DNA of 64,000 bases from Aquitalea aquatilis (GTDB lineage Bacteria > Pseudomonadota > Gammaproteobacteria > Burkholderiales > Chromobacteriaceae): the NCBI RefSeq assembly GCF_005155025.1, contig NZ_CP039731.1, forward strand, positions 434,001 through 498,000, read 5' to 3'. Position 1 is the first letter of the stretch. Each line of letters begins with the position of its first letter. Made by a program: the position numbers and the translations under genes. The notes beneath the pieces were generated by a model that was not told the DNA's origin, searched no databases, and saw only the letters and a program-made list of their open reading frames with translations. Shown piece after piece: positions 57,393 to 64,000 of the stretch.

Positions 57393-57776
57393 ACTTGTCC
57401 TTATCCCAGACCATGAAGCCTTGCCGCCACTCCGCATCCGGCTATGCTGGAGTGGCTGTGCTCTGGGCGAACAGCACTCCCCCGCCTGCCCGCCACACTG
57501 TGGCAAAGCTGCAGCAACAGCAGATGATTTTGTTGACGGCCATCAAGCCACTTTCACATTAAGACTGTAGCTAAATTACAATATTGGCATGATAACAACG
57601 TTGCAATCTACCTACACAACACTGCGAAAAAACAGGTTTATTCCTGCAATAACAATATTCTTGCGTACTACGGGCTGAATAGGCACTTGCCTTTGACGCT
57701 AAGTTGCGGCTTAATCCTGCCCCAACAATCGCTCGTAATAAAATAACTGTTGCAATCAACTCCTGAGGAGTTTCAC
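57393..57776. other. Intergenic region upstream of the PTS genes
   Basis: 384 bp with no gene; the second half is AT-rich compared with the surroundings. It contains repeated short words: TTGCAATC at 57601-57608 and 57750-57757, and ACAATATT at 57578-57585 and 57652-57659, which could be operator half-sites. TAAAAT at 57739-57744 looks like a -10 box without a good -35. GAGGAG at 57765-57770 is the ribosome site of the next gene. Confidence 0.45.
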
Positions 57777-60290
57777 ATGGGCTCTCCCGCGCCACGACTG
57801 GACATTCTGGCCCCCCTTTCCGGGTGGCTGGTTGCCCTGGACACCGTCCCCGATCCGGTATTCGCCGGAAAAATGGTGGGTGACGGCATTTCCCTGGACC
57901 CGACTTCCTGCTCGCTGCTGGCCCCGGTCAGCGGCACTGTCAGCAATATCCACTCCGCTCACCACGCCCTGACCATTACCTCGGACAACGGCGTCGAGGT
58001 GCTGGTCCATATCGGCATCGACACGGTCATGCTCAAGGGAGAAGGCTTTGTACCGCTGGTGGAACAAGGCCAGCAGGTCAAGGCGGGACAGCCGCTGATT
58101 GATTTCAATCTGGACCTGGTTGCCCGCCGCGCGCAAAGCCTGCTCACCCAGATCATCATCACCAATGGCGAAGTGGTAGAAAAACTCACCTGTGCCAGCG
58201 GTCTGGTCGAGGCCGGCAAAAGCATCATCATGACGCTGGAGCTGCAAGGCGCAGCCGAAGCAGCCCAGCAGGCCGAAGGTGAAACCCTCAGTTCCGACAG
58301 CATTACCATCAGCAACCCGGCCGGCCTGCATGCCCGCCCGGCTGCGGTATTCGCCAGCGCGGCCAAGCGCTTTGCCGCAGACATCCAGCTGCAACTGGGC
58401 GACAAGCGAGCCAATGCCAAATCGGTGGTCGGCATCATGGGCCTGGCTACGGTAAACGGTGATCAGGTACAGGTCGTGGCCACCGGCAGCGATGCCGCCG
58501 CCGCCATTGCCGAACTGTCGCAGCTGCTGCTGGACCGTTGCGGCGAAAGCCTGGACGAAGCCCCGGCAGCCAGCGCCACGGTAGCCACCCAGCCGGTGCA
58601 GCAGGACAGCGCCGGCGTGCTGGCTGGCGTGGGTGCCTCGCCCGGCATCGCCATTGGCCGCATCTTCCACCATCGCCTGCAGGAATTCGACGTGGTCGAA
58701 GCCGGTGCCGCCGGCGTGGTGGAACAGCAAAACTTCACCCGCGCCACCGAAGAGGCCGCCGAGCAGATCGAGGCCATCAAGTCGCAGCTGCAAGACCAGG
58801 CCAAGCGCGCCATCCTGTCCATGCACCAGGAGCTGCTGCAAGACCCGGACCTGCTGGCCCTGACCTACACCAGCCTGGCCGATGGCAAGTCCGCCGCCTG
58901 GGCCTGGCGCGCGGCATTCAGCGCCTATTCCGCCCGTCTGGAAGCACAGGACAATGCCCTGCTGCGTGAACGCGCCAACGACATCCGCGACGTGGGCCGC
59001 CGCGTGCTGGCCTTGCTGGCCGGCGTGAAACAGAGCGAGCTGGATGTTCCCGCTGGCTCCATCCTGATTGCCGAAGACCTGGCCCCGTCCGACACCGCCG
59101 CGCTGGACCCAAGCAAAGTACTGGGCTTCTGCACCCGTACTGGCGGAGCAACCAGCCATGTGGCCATTCTGGCCCGTTCGCTGGGCATTCCTGCCATCTG
59201 CGGTATTTCCCAGGCCGCGCTGGCACTGCAAGATGGCCGTGAGGTGATTCTGGACGGCAGCGCCGGCACTCTGAATATTGCCCCTACGGCAGCCGAAAAA
59301 GCGGAAGCCGAAGCCGCCATCGCCCGTCTGGCCGAGCGTCGCGCCGCCGAACAGGCCATGTCGCAGCAACCGGGTCAAACCAGCGATGGCAGCCGTATCG
59401 AAGTCGTCGCCAATATCCGCAACGCCGCTGATGCGCGCGAAGCCGTCAAGGCCGGTGCCGAAGGCGTCGGCCTGCTGCGCTCGGAATTCCTGTTCGACAA
59501 CCGCGACACCGCACCATCGGAAGCTGAGCAGGCTGCCGAGTACTGCGCGGTGGCGCGCGAACTGGGCAGTGAGCGCCCGCTGGTGGTGCGCACGCTGGAC
59601 GTGGGTGGCGACAAGCCGCTGTCCTATCTGCCACTGCCCAAGGAAGACAACCCCTTCCTCGGCCTGCGCGGCATCCGTGTCAGCCTGGATCGCCCCGATC
59701 TGCTGCGCACCCAGCTGCGTGCCATTCTGCAAGCCGCGCCGCTGACCCGCCTGCACATCATGTTCCCCATGGTGGCGTCGCTGGACGAGCTGCGCGCCGC
59801 CAAGGCGATTCTGGCGGAAGAACAAGCCGCCAGCGGTCACACCAACGTCAAGGTGGGCATCATGGTGGAAGTACCGTCTGCCGCCATTCTGGCTGGGCGC
59901 TTTGCGCCGGAAGTGGACTTCTTCTCCATCGGCACCAACGACCTCACCCAGTACGTACTGGCGATGGACCGTGGCCACCCGCAACTGGCCAAACAGGCCG
60001 ACGCGCTGCATCCGGGCGTGCTGGCCATGATTGCCATGACTTGCGACGGCGCGCGCGCCCACGGCAAGTGGGTGGGCGTCTGCGGTGGCCTGGCCTCGGA
60101 TGAACGTGCCGCACCGGTACTGGTAGGCCTCGGCGTGTCTGAGCTGTCGGTCAGCACGCCGTCAGTGGCGACGGTCAAGGCCACGCTGGCGCGCTGGAGC
60201 ATGGACGAATGCCGTGCACTGGCACAACAGGTGCTGGCGCTCTCCACCGTGGCAGAAGTGCGCAGCCATCTGGTGCAACAGGCGCGTTAA
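57777..60290 (+). CDS. nagF: PTS multiphosphoryl transfer protein (EIIA-HPr-EI fusion)
   Basis: An 837-residue cytoplasmic fusion that carries the whole soluble phosphorelay from PEP to the sugar permease. EIIA of the glucose/GlcNAc type is at about 1-155 with active His78 in VHIGIDTV; HPr at about 175-262 with His185 in GLHARPA; enzyme I from about 285 to 837 with His461 in GGATSHVAILARS, then the PEP-binding barrel with LLRSEFLF and FFSIGTNDLTQY. Such fusions are known with nagE in Pseudomonas and as FruB-like proteins. GAGGAG sits six bases before the ATG. The permease gene follows 87 bp downstream. The symbol is from the Pseudomonas nag locus; substrate is inferred. Confidence 0.93.
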   Translation: MGSPAPRLDILAPLSGWLVALDTVPDPVFAGKMVGDGISLDPTSCSLLAPVSGTVSNIHSAHHALTITSDNGVEVLVHIGIDTVMLKGEGFVPLVEQGQQVKAGQPLIDFNLDLVARRAQSLLTQIIITNGEVVEKLTCASGLVEAGKSIIMTLELQGAAEAAQQAEGETLSSDSITISNPAGLHARPAAVFASAAKRFAADIQLQLGDKRANAKSVVGIMGLATVNGDQVQVVATGSDAAAAIAELSQLLLDRCGESLDEAPAASATVATQPVQQDSAGVLAGVGASPGIAIGRIFHHRLQEFDVVEAGAAGVVEQQNFTRATEEAAEQIEAIKSQLQDQAKRAILSMHQELLQDPDLLALTYTSLADGKSAAWAWRAAFSAYSARLEAQDNALLRERANDIRDVGRRVLALLAGVKQSELDVPAGSILIAEDLAPSDTAALDPSKVLGFCTRTGGATSHVAILARSLGIPAICGISQAALALQDGREVILDGSAGTLNIAPTAAEKAEAEAAIARLAERRAAEQAMSQQPGQTSDGSRIEVVANIRNAADAREAVKAGAEGVGLLRSEFLFDNRDTAPSEAEQAAEYCAVARELGSERPLVVRTLDVGGDKPLSYLPLPKEDNPFLGLRGIRVSLDRPDLLRTQLRAILQAAPLTRLHIMFPMVASLDELRAAKAILAEEQAASGHTNVKVGIMVEVPSAAILAGRFAPEVDFFSIGTNDLTQYVLAMDRGHPQLAKQADALHPGVLAMIAMTCDGARAHGKWVGVCGGLASDERAAPVLVGLGVSELSVSTPSVATVKATLARWSMDECRALAQQVLALSTVAEVRSHLVQQAR

Positions 60291-60377
60291 GCGCAATGAA
60301 ACCTGCCGTCCGGCTTGTCCGGACGGTGCTGGCTCCCGCCGCCCGGCGGCTGGGGGCATTACGCAGGAATCACTATC

Positions 60378-62159
60378 ATGTTTGATCAATCCTTTGCTTT
60401 TCTGCAGAAAATCGGCAAAGCGCTGATGCTACCGGTAGCCGTATTGCCGGTGGCAGGCCTGCTGCTGGGTATTGGCGCCACCGATTTCCACACCCAGAGC
60501 ACCGTGCTGCTGGCCATCCTGTCGCTGATGAAAAACGCCGGCGACGTCATCTTCGGTAATCTGCCACTGATCTTTGCCGTGGGTGTGGCACTGGGCTTTA
60601 CCGAAAATGACGGCGTGGCCGCCATTGCTGCCACCATCGGCTTCCTGGTGATGACCACCACGCTGGGGGTAATGGCCGGGCTGATGGGCGTGAAACCCGA
60701 CACCATCATGGGCATGCCCTCCATCCAGACCGGCGTGTTCGGCGGCATTCTGGCCGGTGGTCTGGCTGCCTATATGTTCAACAAGTACTACCGGATCAAT
60801 CTGCCACAGTATCTGGGCTTTTTTGCCGGCAAGCGCTTTGTGCCCATCGTCACTGCCGTGGCGGCCATCGTGCTGGGTGCGGCGCTGTCCTTTGTCTGGC
60901 CTCCCATTGGCGGCGCGATCAAGAGCTTCTCGCAGTGGGCCGCCGTCAGCGATCCGCGCACGGCTGCCACCGTCTATGGTTTCGTCGAGCGTCTGCTGAT
61001 TCCGTTTGGCCTGCACCACATCTGGAACGTGCCCTTCTTCTTTGAAATGGGCGACTTCGTCGATGCCAGCGGCAAGCACATCCACGGCGACATCAACCGC
61101 TTCTTTGCCGGTGACCCGACCGCAGGCGTGCTGTCTGGCGCCTTCCTGTTCAAGATGTTCGGCCTGCCGGCTGCTGCCATTGCCATCTGGCACACGGCCA
61201 AGCCGGAAAACCGGGTAAAAGTAGGCGGCATCATGGTTTCCGCCGCCCTCACCTCTTTCCTGACCGGTATTACCGAACCCATCGAATTTGCCTTCCTGTT
61301 CGTGGCTCCGGTGCTGTATTTCATCCATGCCTGCCTGGCGGCATCGGCGCAGTTCGTCGCCAATACGCTGGACATGCACATGGGCTTTACCTTCTCGCAA
61401 GGTGGCATCGACTTCCTGATGTTCAACCTGATCGGCAACAAGTCGCATCACGCCTGGTATGTGTTCATCCTCGGCCCGATCTACGCCGTCATCTATTACA
61501 GCGTGTTCCGCTTCGTCATCCTCAAGTTCAACCTGAAAACCCCAGGTCGCGAAGATGAGAGCGGCGAAGCACAGGCCGCCGTCAGCGAAGACCAGCGTGC
61601 ACGCGCACTGGTGCTGGCCTTTGGGGGGCGCAGCAACATCACCAATCTGGACGCCTGCATCACCCGTCTGCGCATTGCAGTGAAGAACCCGGCGCAGGTG
61701 GACCAGGCCAAACTCAAGTCCATGGGCGCATCCGGTGTGGTGCAGGTGGGTAGCGGCATTCAGGCCATTTTCGGACCGCAATCGGAAAACCTGAAAACCG
61801 ATATGGAGATTTACCTGAAAACCGCTGGTGACGATGCCGAACTGCCGGCCGCCACAACCAGTGCCAGCCCTGCCGCAGCTGTCAGCGCAGCTGCTGCGCC
61901 GGCCACCGTGGCCGCCGATCCGCAAGTGGCCGCCACTGCGGCAGCCGTGCTGGCCGCACTGGGTGGCCGTGGCAATGTGCAAAAGGTGGAAGCCATCGCC
62001 CACACCCGCCTGCGTGTCGAGCTGAAACAGGCTGCAGCCTTTGATCAGGCAGCGGCACAGCAAGCCGGCGTGGTGGCCTGCGTGCAGACCCAGCCGGGCG
62101 TATGGCATCTGGTGGTTGGCGACCAGGCCACCGTACTGGCGCAGGCGCTGCAAGGCTGA
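60378..62159 (+). CDS. nagE: PTS N-acetylglucosamine/glucose-type permease EIICB with a second EIIB-like domain
   Basis: A 593-residue permease. The EIIC membrane domain (about 1-385, around ten helices; [42 protein letters not shown]) is followed by EIIB (about 405-480) with phosphocysteine Cys427 in [10 protein letters not shown]. After an Ala/Pro-rich linker (about 485-512) comes another EIIB-like segment (about 515-593) in which the matching stretch reads [10 protein letters not shown], without cysteine. EIIA is supplied by the fusion upstream. GlcNAc is likelier than glucose by comparison with NagE, but the two cannot be separated with certainty. Preceded by AGGA. Confidence 0.92.
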   Translation: MFDQSFAFLQKIGKALMLPVAVLPVAGLLLGIGATDFHTQSTVLLAILSLMKNAGDVIFGNLPLIFAVGVALGFTENDGVAAIAATIGFLVMTTTLGVMAGLMGVKPDTIMGMPSIQTGVFGGILAGGLAAYMFNKYYRINLPQYLGFFAGKRFVPIVTAVAAIVLGAALSFVWPPIGGAIKSFSQWAAVSDPRTAATVYGFVERLLIPFGLHHIWNVPFFFEMGDFVDASGKHIHGDINRFFAGDPTAGVLSGAFLFKMFGLPAAAIAIWHTAKPENRVKVGGIMVSAALTSFLTGITEPIEFAFLFVAPVLYFIHACLAASAQFVANTLDMHMGFTFSQGGIDFLMFNLIGNKSHHAWYVFILGPIYAVIYYSVFRFVILKFNLKTPGREDESGEAQAAVSEDQRARALVLAFGGRSNITNLDACITRLRIAVKNPAQVDQAKLKSMGASGVVQVGSGIQAIFGPQSENLKTDMEIYLKTAGDDAELPAATTSASPAAAVSAAAAPATVAADPQVAATAAAVLAALGGRGNVQKVEAIAHTRLRVELKQAAAFDQAAAQQAGVVACVQTQPGVWHLVVGDQATVLAQALQG

Positions 62160-62177
62160 TTCGCTTATCTGCAACAC

Positions 62178-62205
62178 AAAAGGGCTGCCAGTGGCAGCCC
62201 TTTTT
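62178..62205 (+). terminator. Rho-independent terminator of the PTS operon
   Basis: A 12-bp stem (62178-62189 with 62193-62204), three-base loop and T-run, 18 bp after the nagE stop. Confidence 0.92.
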
Positions 62206-62237
62206 CATGCTGCGCCGATGGCGCAGAAAGTGAACGC

Positions 62238-63032
62238 TTACAAGGCGAACAGCTGGCGCAGATGCAGCGCAACGCCGGATTCGACATTGCTGGCCACCGT
62301 GGCCGCCTGCGGCAGCTGCGAGGCCAGCCGCGGGTGGGCATTGGCCATCACCCGTGGATGACCGGCCGTCTGCAGCAGCTCGATATCGTTCTGCCCATCG
62401 CCAAACGCCAGACAGTCGGCCGGGCTGATACCCAGTTCGTCCAGCACCAGCCGCAAGGCATGGCCTTTGGACACGCCCGGGGCCATCACTTCCAGACAGT
62501 TGTCGGCCGAGAAGGTGATGTAGGCCGAATCCCCCAGCGCAGCATGCAACTTGGCCTCCACCGTCAGCAAATGGGCGTGGTCGGCGATATACAGCACCTT
62601 GCCGACACCGGCCCCATCATGCTGATGCAGCACCTCGATCTGGTAATGCAGGCCGGAATCGGCATGCAGGTCGAGCAGATACTGGTAGGGCTGATCAATC
62701 AGCCAGGCATCGTCCAGATAGAAATTGAGTATGGTGCCGGCGGCAAATTCCGGCTGAGCAATGCGACGGACGATGGCGGGGTCGAGGTTGGCGCTGTGGA
62801 TCAGCCGGTTTTGCGCATCATGCACGCGGGCACCGTTGGAGCTGATCAGATAGGCGGAAATCCCCAGCGCATCGCGTATGCCCTTCACATCCAGATAATG
62901 GCGGCCAGTGGCCAGGGCAAAACGCAGGCCTTGTGCCTCCAGCTGTTGCAGGGTTTGCGCGGTGAGCACGTTGACGGCGTGGTGTTCATCCAGCAGGGTG
63001 CCGTCCAGGTCGGAGGCGATGAAACGGTACAC
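62238..63032 (-). CDS. Cof-type HAD-superfamily phosphatase
   Basis: A 264-residue HAD hydrolase of the Cof (type IIB cap) family. The nucleophile motif FIASDLDGTLLD is at residues 4-15, motif II ISSNGA (about 65), motif III Lys in VSKGHAL (about 195) and motif IV FGDGQNDIELL (about 218-228). Members dephosphorylate sugar phosphates, flavin or pyridoxal phosphates; the substrate is not predictable. The GTG at 63032 is chosen because GGAG lies seven bases before it and the family normally starts at this point; an ATG at 63065 is possible, and codons further up would enter the tRNA gene. Placement after PTS genes is convergent, so it is not in that operon. Confidence 0.88.
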   Translation of the reverse strand: MYRFIASDLDGTLLDEHHAVNVLTAQTLQQLEAQGLRFALATGRHYLDVKGIRDALGISAYLISSNGARVHDAQNRLIHSANLDPAIVRRIAQPEFAAGTILNFYLDDAWLIDQPYQYLLDLHADSGLHYQIEVLHQHDGAGVGKVLYIADHAHLLTVEAKLHAALGDSAYITFSADNCLEVMAPGVSKGHALRLVLDELGISPADCLAFGDGQNDIELLQTAGHPRVMANAHPRLASQLPQAATVASNVESGVALHLRQLFAL

Positions 63033-63120
63033 GGCAAAACTCCGCTTGTAGTGGGAGCTCGCCATTTTACACCTGCCACCATGTAGCCGCAGGACTACAC
63101 CAAGCGCGCCGTACCAATGC

Positions 63121-63152
63121 AAAAAAGCCAAGCGGTAAGCTTGGCTTTTTTT
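63121..63152 (-). terminator. Rho-independent terminator of the tRNA-Phe pair
   Basis: AAAAAAGCCAAGC / GCTTGGCTTTTTT (63121-63133 with 63139-63151) around a five-base loop; T-run on the minus strand, directly after the 3' end of the downstream tRNA. Confidence 0.9.
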
Positions 63153-63158
63153 GTATTC

Positions 63159-63234
63159 TGGTGGCCAGTCGCGGAATCGAACCACGGACACGCGGATTTT
63201 CAATCCGCTGCTCTACCAACTGAGCTAACTGGCC
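63159..63234 (-). tRNA. tRNA-Phe (GAA), downstream copy
   Basis: A 76-nt gene including the encoded 3' CCA (63159-63161). The acceptor stem starts GGCCAGT, and the D-arm has AGCTCAGTTGGTAGAGC. The anticodon loop TTGAAAA gives anticodon GAA, and the T-arm contains GGTTCGATTCC. Identical to the other copy. Confidence 0.97.
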
Positions 63235-63255
63235 GTCTGACAGCTGCGGTGATGT

Positions 63256-63331
63256 TGGTGGCCAGTCGCGGAATCGAACCACGGACACGCGGATTTTCAA
63301 TCCGCTGCTCTACCAACTGAGCTAACTGGCC
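63256..63331 (-). tRNA. tRNA-Phe (GAA), upstream copy
   Basis: A 76-nt gene including CCA (63256-63258), identical in sequence to the copy at 63159-63234 and separated from it by 21 bp, so both are processed from one transcript. Anticodon GAA within TTGAAAA. Confidence 0.97.
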
Positions 63332-63366
63332 ATCACTGCTACGCTTTCGCGTCATCAGAGCCACGC

Positions 63367-63395
63367 ATTTAATCAGATCCGGCTGGTTGCGTCAA
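63367..63395 (-). promoter_or_regulatory. Promoter of the tRNA-Phe operon
   Basis: On the minus strand TTGACG (63390-63395), 17-bp spacer and TTAAAT (63367-63372), followed by a GC-rich discriminator GCGTGGC as expected for a promoter under stringent control. Transcription would begin near 63360, about 29 bases before the first tRNA. Confidence 0.8.
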
Positions 63396-63452
63396 GATTT
63401 TTTTCAAAAACAGCACAAATAGCGCCGATTTTACCTTGCCTGCCCTGTACGC

Positions 63453-63475
63453 AAAAAAGCCGGCTCAGGGCCGGC
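63453..63475 (-). terminator. Rho-independent terminator of maiA
   Basis: Stem GCCGGC (63459-63464) with GCCGGC (63470-63475), five-base loop and six T residues on the minus strand, 13 bp after the maiA stop. Confidence 0.85.
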
Positions 63476-63488
63476 CGGATCACGCTCA

Positions 63489-64000
63489 CTACACTGCATC
63501 CGCCTGCTGCGCCGGATGAGCCACAGCAAAGGCAGGCAAGGCAGCCAGGGCGGCATCCACCCGCACGATATGCGGGAAAACTGCCAGATCCACACCGAAA
63601 CGCCGTGCGGCAAACACCTGTGGCACCAGGCAGACATCCAGCAGGCCGGGCTGCTCAGCGCAGGCATAGCTGGCCGGCCGTGCGGCTAGTTGCTGCTCCA
63701 GTGCAGTAAAACCAGTGGCAATCCAGTGGCGTATCCATTGGTTTTTCTGCGCCTCGTCCTGGCCCAGTTCGGCCTCCAGATACTTGAGGACGCGGGCATT
63801 GTGCAGCGGGTGGATATCGGCGCAGATGCTGAGCGCCAGTGCACGCACGCGGGCACGCTCCATCAGCCCGGCAGGTAGCAGCGCCAGAGTATCCGGATAG
63901 GCTTCGTCCAGATATTCGCAGATGGCCAGCGACTGGGTCAGCAGCTGGCCATTATCCAGCAGCGCCGGCACCAGGCCTTGCGGGTTAAGCGCCAGATAGG
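63489..64000 (-). CDS. maiA: Maleylacetoacetate isomerase / zeta-class glutathione S-transferase (5'-truncated by window edge)
   Basis: The start lies beyond the right edge; 170 codons of the C-terminal part are visible. It isomerises maleylacetoacetate to fumarylacetoacetate in tyrosine degradation with glutathione. The visible start, LNPQGLVPALLDNGQLLTQSLAI, is the zeta-class glutathione-binding region (cis-Pro and QS), and the C-terminal helical domain has DIHPLHNARVLKYL and PGLLDVCLVPQVFAARRF. The N-terminal catalytic SSCSWRVR motif would be outside the window. No hmgA or fahA is visible on this side. Confidence 0.88.
   Translation of the reverse strand, partial: YLALNPQGLVPALLDNGQLLTQSLAICEYLDEAYPDTLALLPAGLMERARVRALALSICADIHPLHNARVLKYLEAELGQDEAQKNQWIRHWIATGFTALEQQLAARPASYACAEQPGLLDVCLVPQVFAARRFGVDLAVFPHIVRVDAALAALPAFAVAHPAQQADAV

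Noticed and set aside
57756-62177. Long minus-strand frames opposite the PTS genes
   Set aside because: Shadows of the two PTS proteins, with no recognisable domain.
63159-63331. tRNA genes as the attachment site of a genomic island
   Set aside because: No integrase or displaced tRNA 3' fragment is visible on either side within the window; the second copy is a full-length gene with its own CCA.

Overview
The window is a chromosomal segment of a GC-rich Gram-negative bacterium. Gene content and protein signatures point to the Betaproteobacteria, most likely the Neisseriales (Chromobacterium/Aquitalea/Vogesella-like): AceK with two types of isocitrate dehydrogenase, an nlpD-rpoS pair, a standalone RlmL-type rRNA methyltransferase, a fused EIIA-HPr-EI next to a GlcNAc-type PTS permease, and tandem tRNA-Phe genes. 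Genus-level placement is inference. Most of the window is ordinary core genome. There is no phage, IS element or CRISPR array.

Layout. 1-1395: the end of mutS, then two tandem small paralogues of unknown function. 1388-8033: a TCA/glyoxylate branch-point cluster with aceK and rluE on the minus strand and, divergently, a monomeric NADP-isocitrate dehydrogenase followed by the classical AceK-regulated enzyme. 8089-10578: a LysR regulator divergent from mdtH, then a cold-shock protein. 10803-13390: clpS-clpA. 13458-16354: xerD and the ribosomal operon rpsP-rimM-trmD-rplS. 16547-19222: a Pat-type protein acetyltransferase. 19706-24282: nadA, then surE-pcm-nlpD-rpoS. 24337-28107: moxR-DUF58-transglutaminase operon. 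28203-30816: histone-deacetylase-like protein, plsY, folB and a thioesterase. 30881-38320: a long run of minus-strand genes (mcp, argC, erpA, cheR, dadA, purT, group II truncated globin). 38672-39509: rplM-rpsI. 39704-39943: two stacked rho-independent terminators that enclose a candidate small RNA. 40055-44232: complete deoCABD nucleoside-catabolism operon. 44407-48138: mutY-relA-Nudix. 48255-51206: an rRNA methyltransferase carrying a very long arginine-rich repetitive N-terminal extension. 51300-54071: an AT-rich drug/metabolite transporter, a MarC/YhgN protein and a chromosomal KfrA-like coiled-coil protein. 54564-57336: dctA and a LysR/DoxX pair. 57777-62159: PTS phosphotransfer fusion and permease. 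62238-64000: Cof-type phosphatase, two identical tRNA-Phe genes, and the 5'-truncated maiA.

Functional themes. Carbon flux at isocitrate (aceK, two IDHs), C4-dicarboxylate uptake (dctA) and sugar uptake (PTS) sit alongside stress and growth control (rpoS, relA, clpSA, csp, pcm, surE). Most operons end in clear hairpin terminators, listed individually. The observations most worth a second look are the orphan paralogue pair at 294-1343, the sRNA candidate at 39704-39860 with two anti-Shine-Dalgarno blocks, the seven 87-bp repeats in the rlmL-like gene, and the cysteine-less second EIIB-like domain at the end of the PTS permease.
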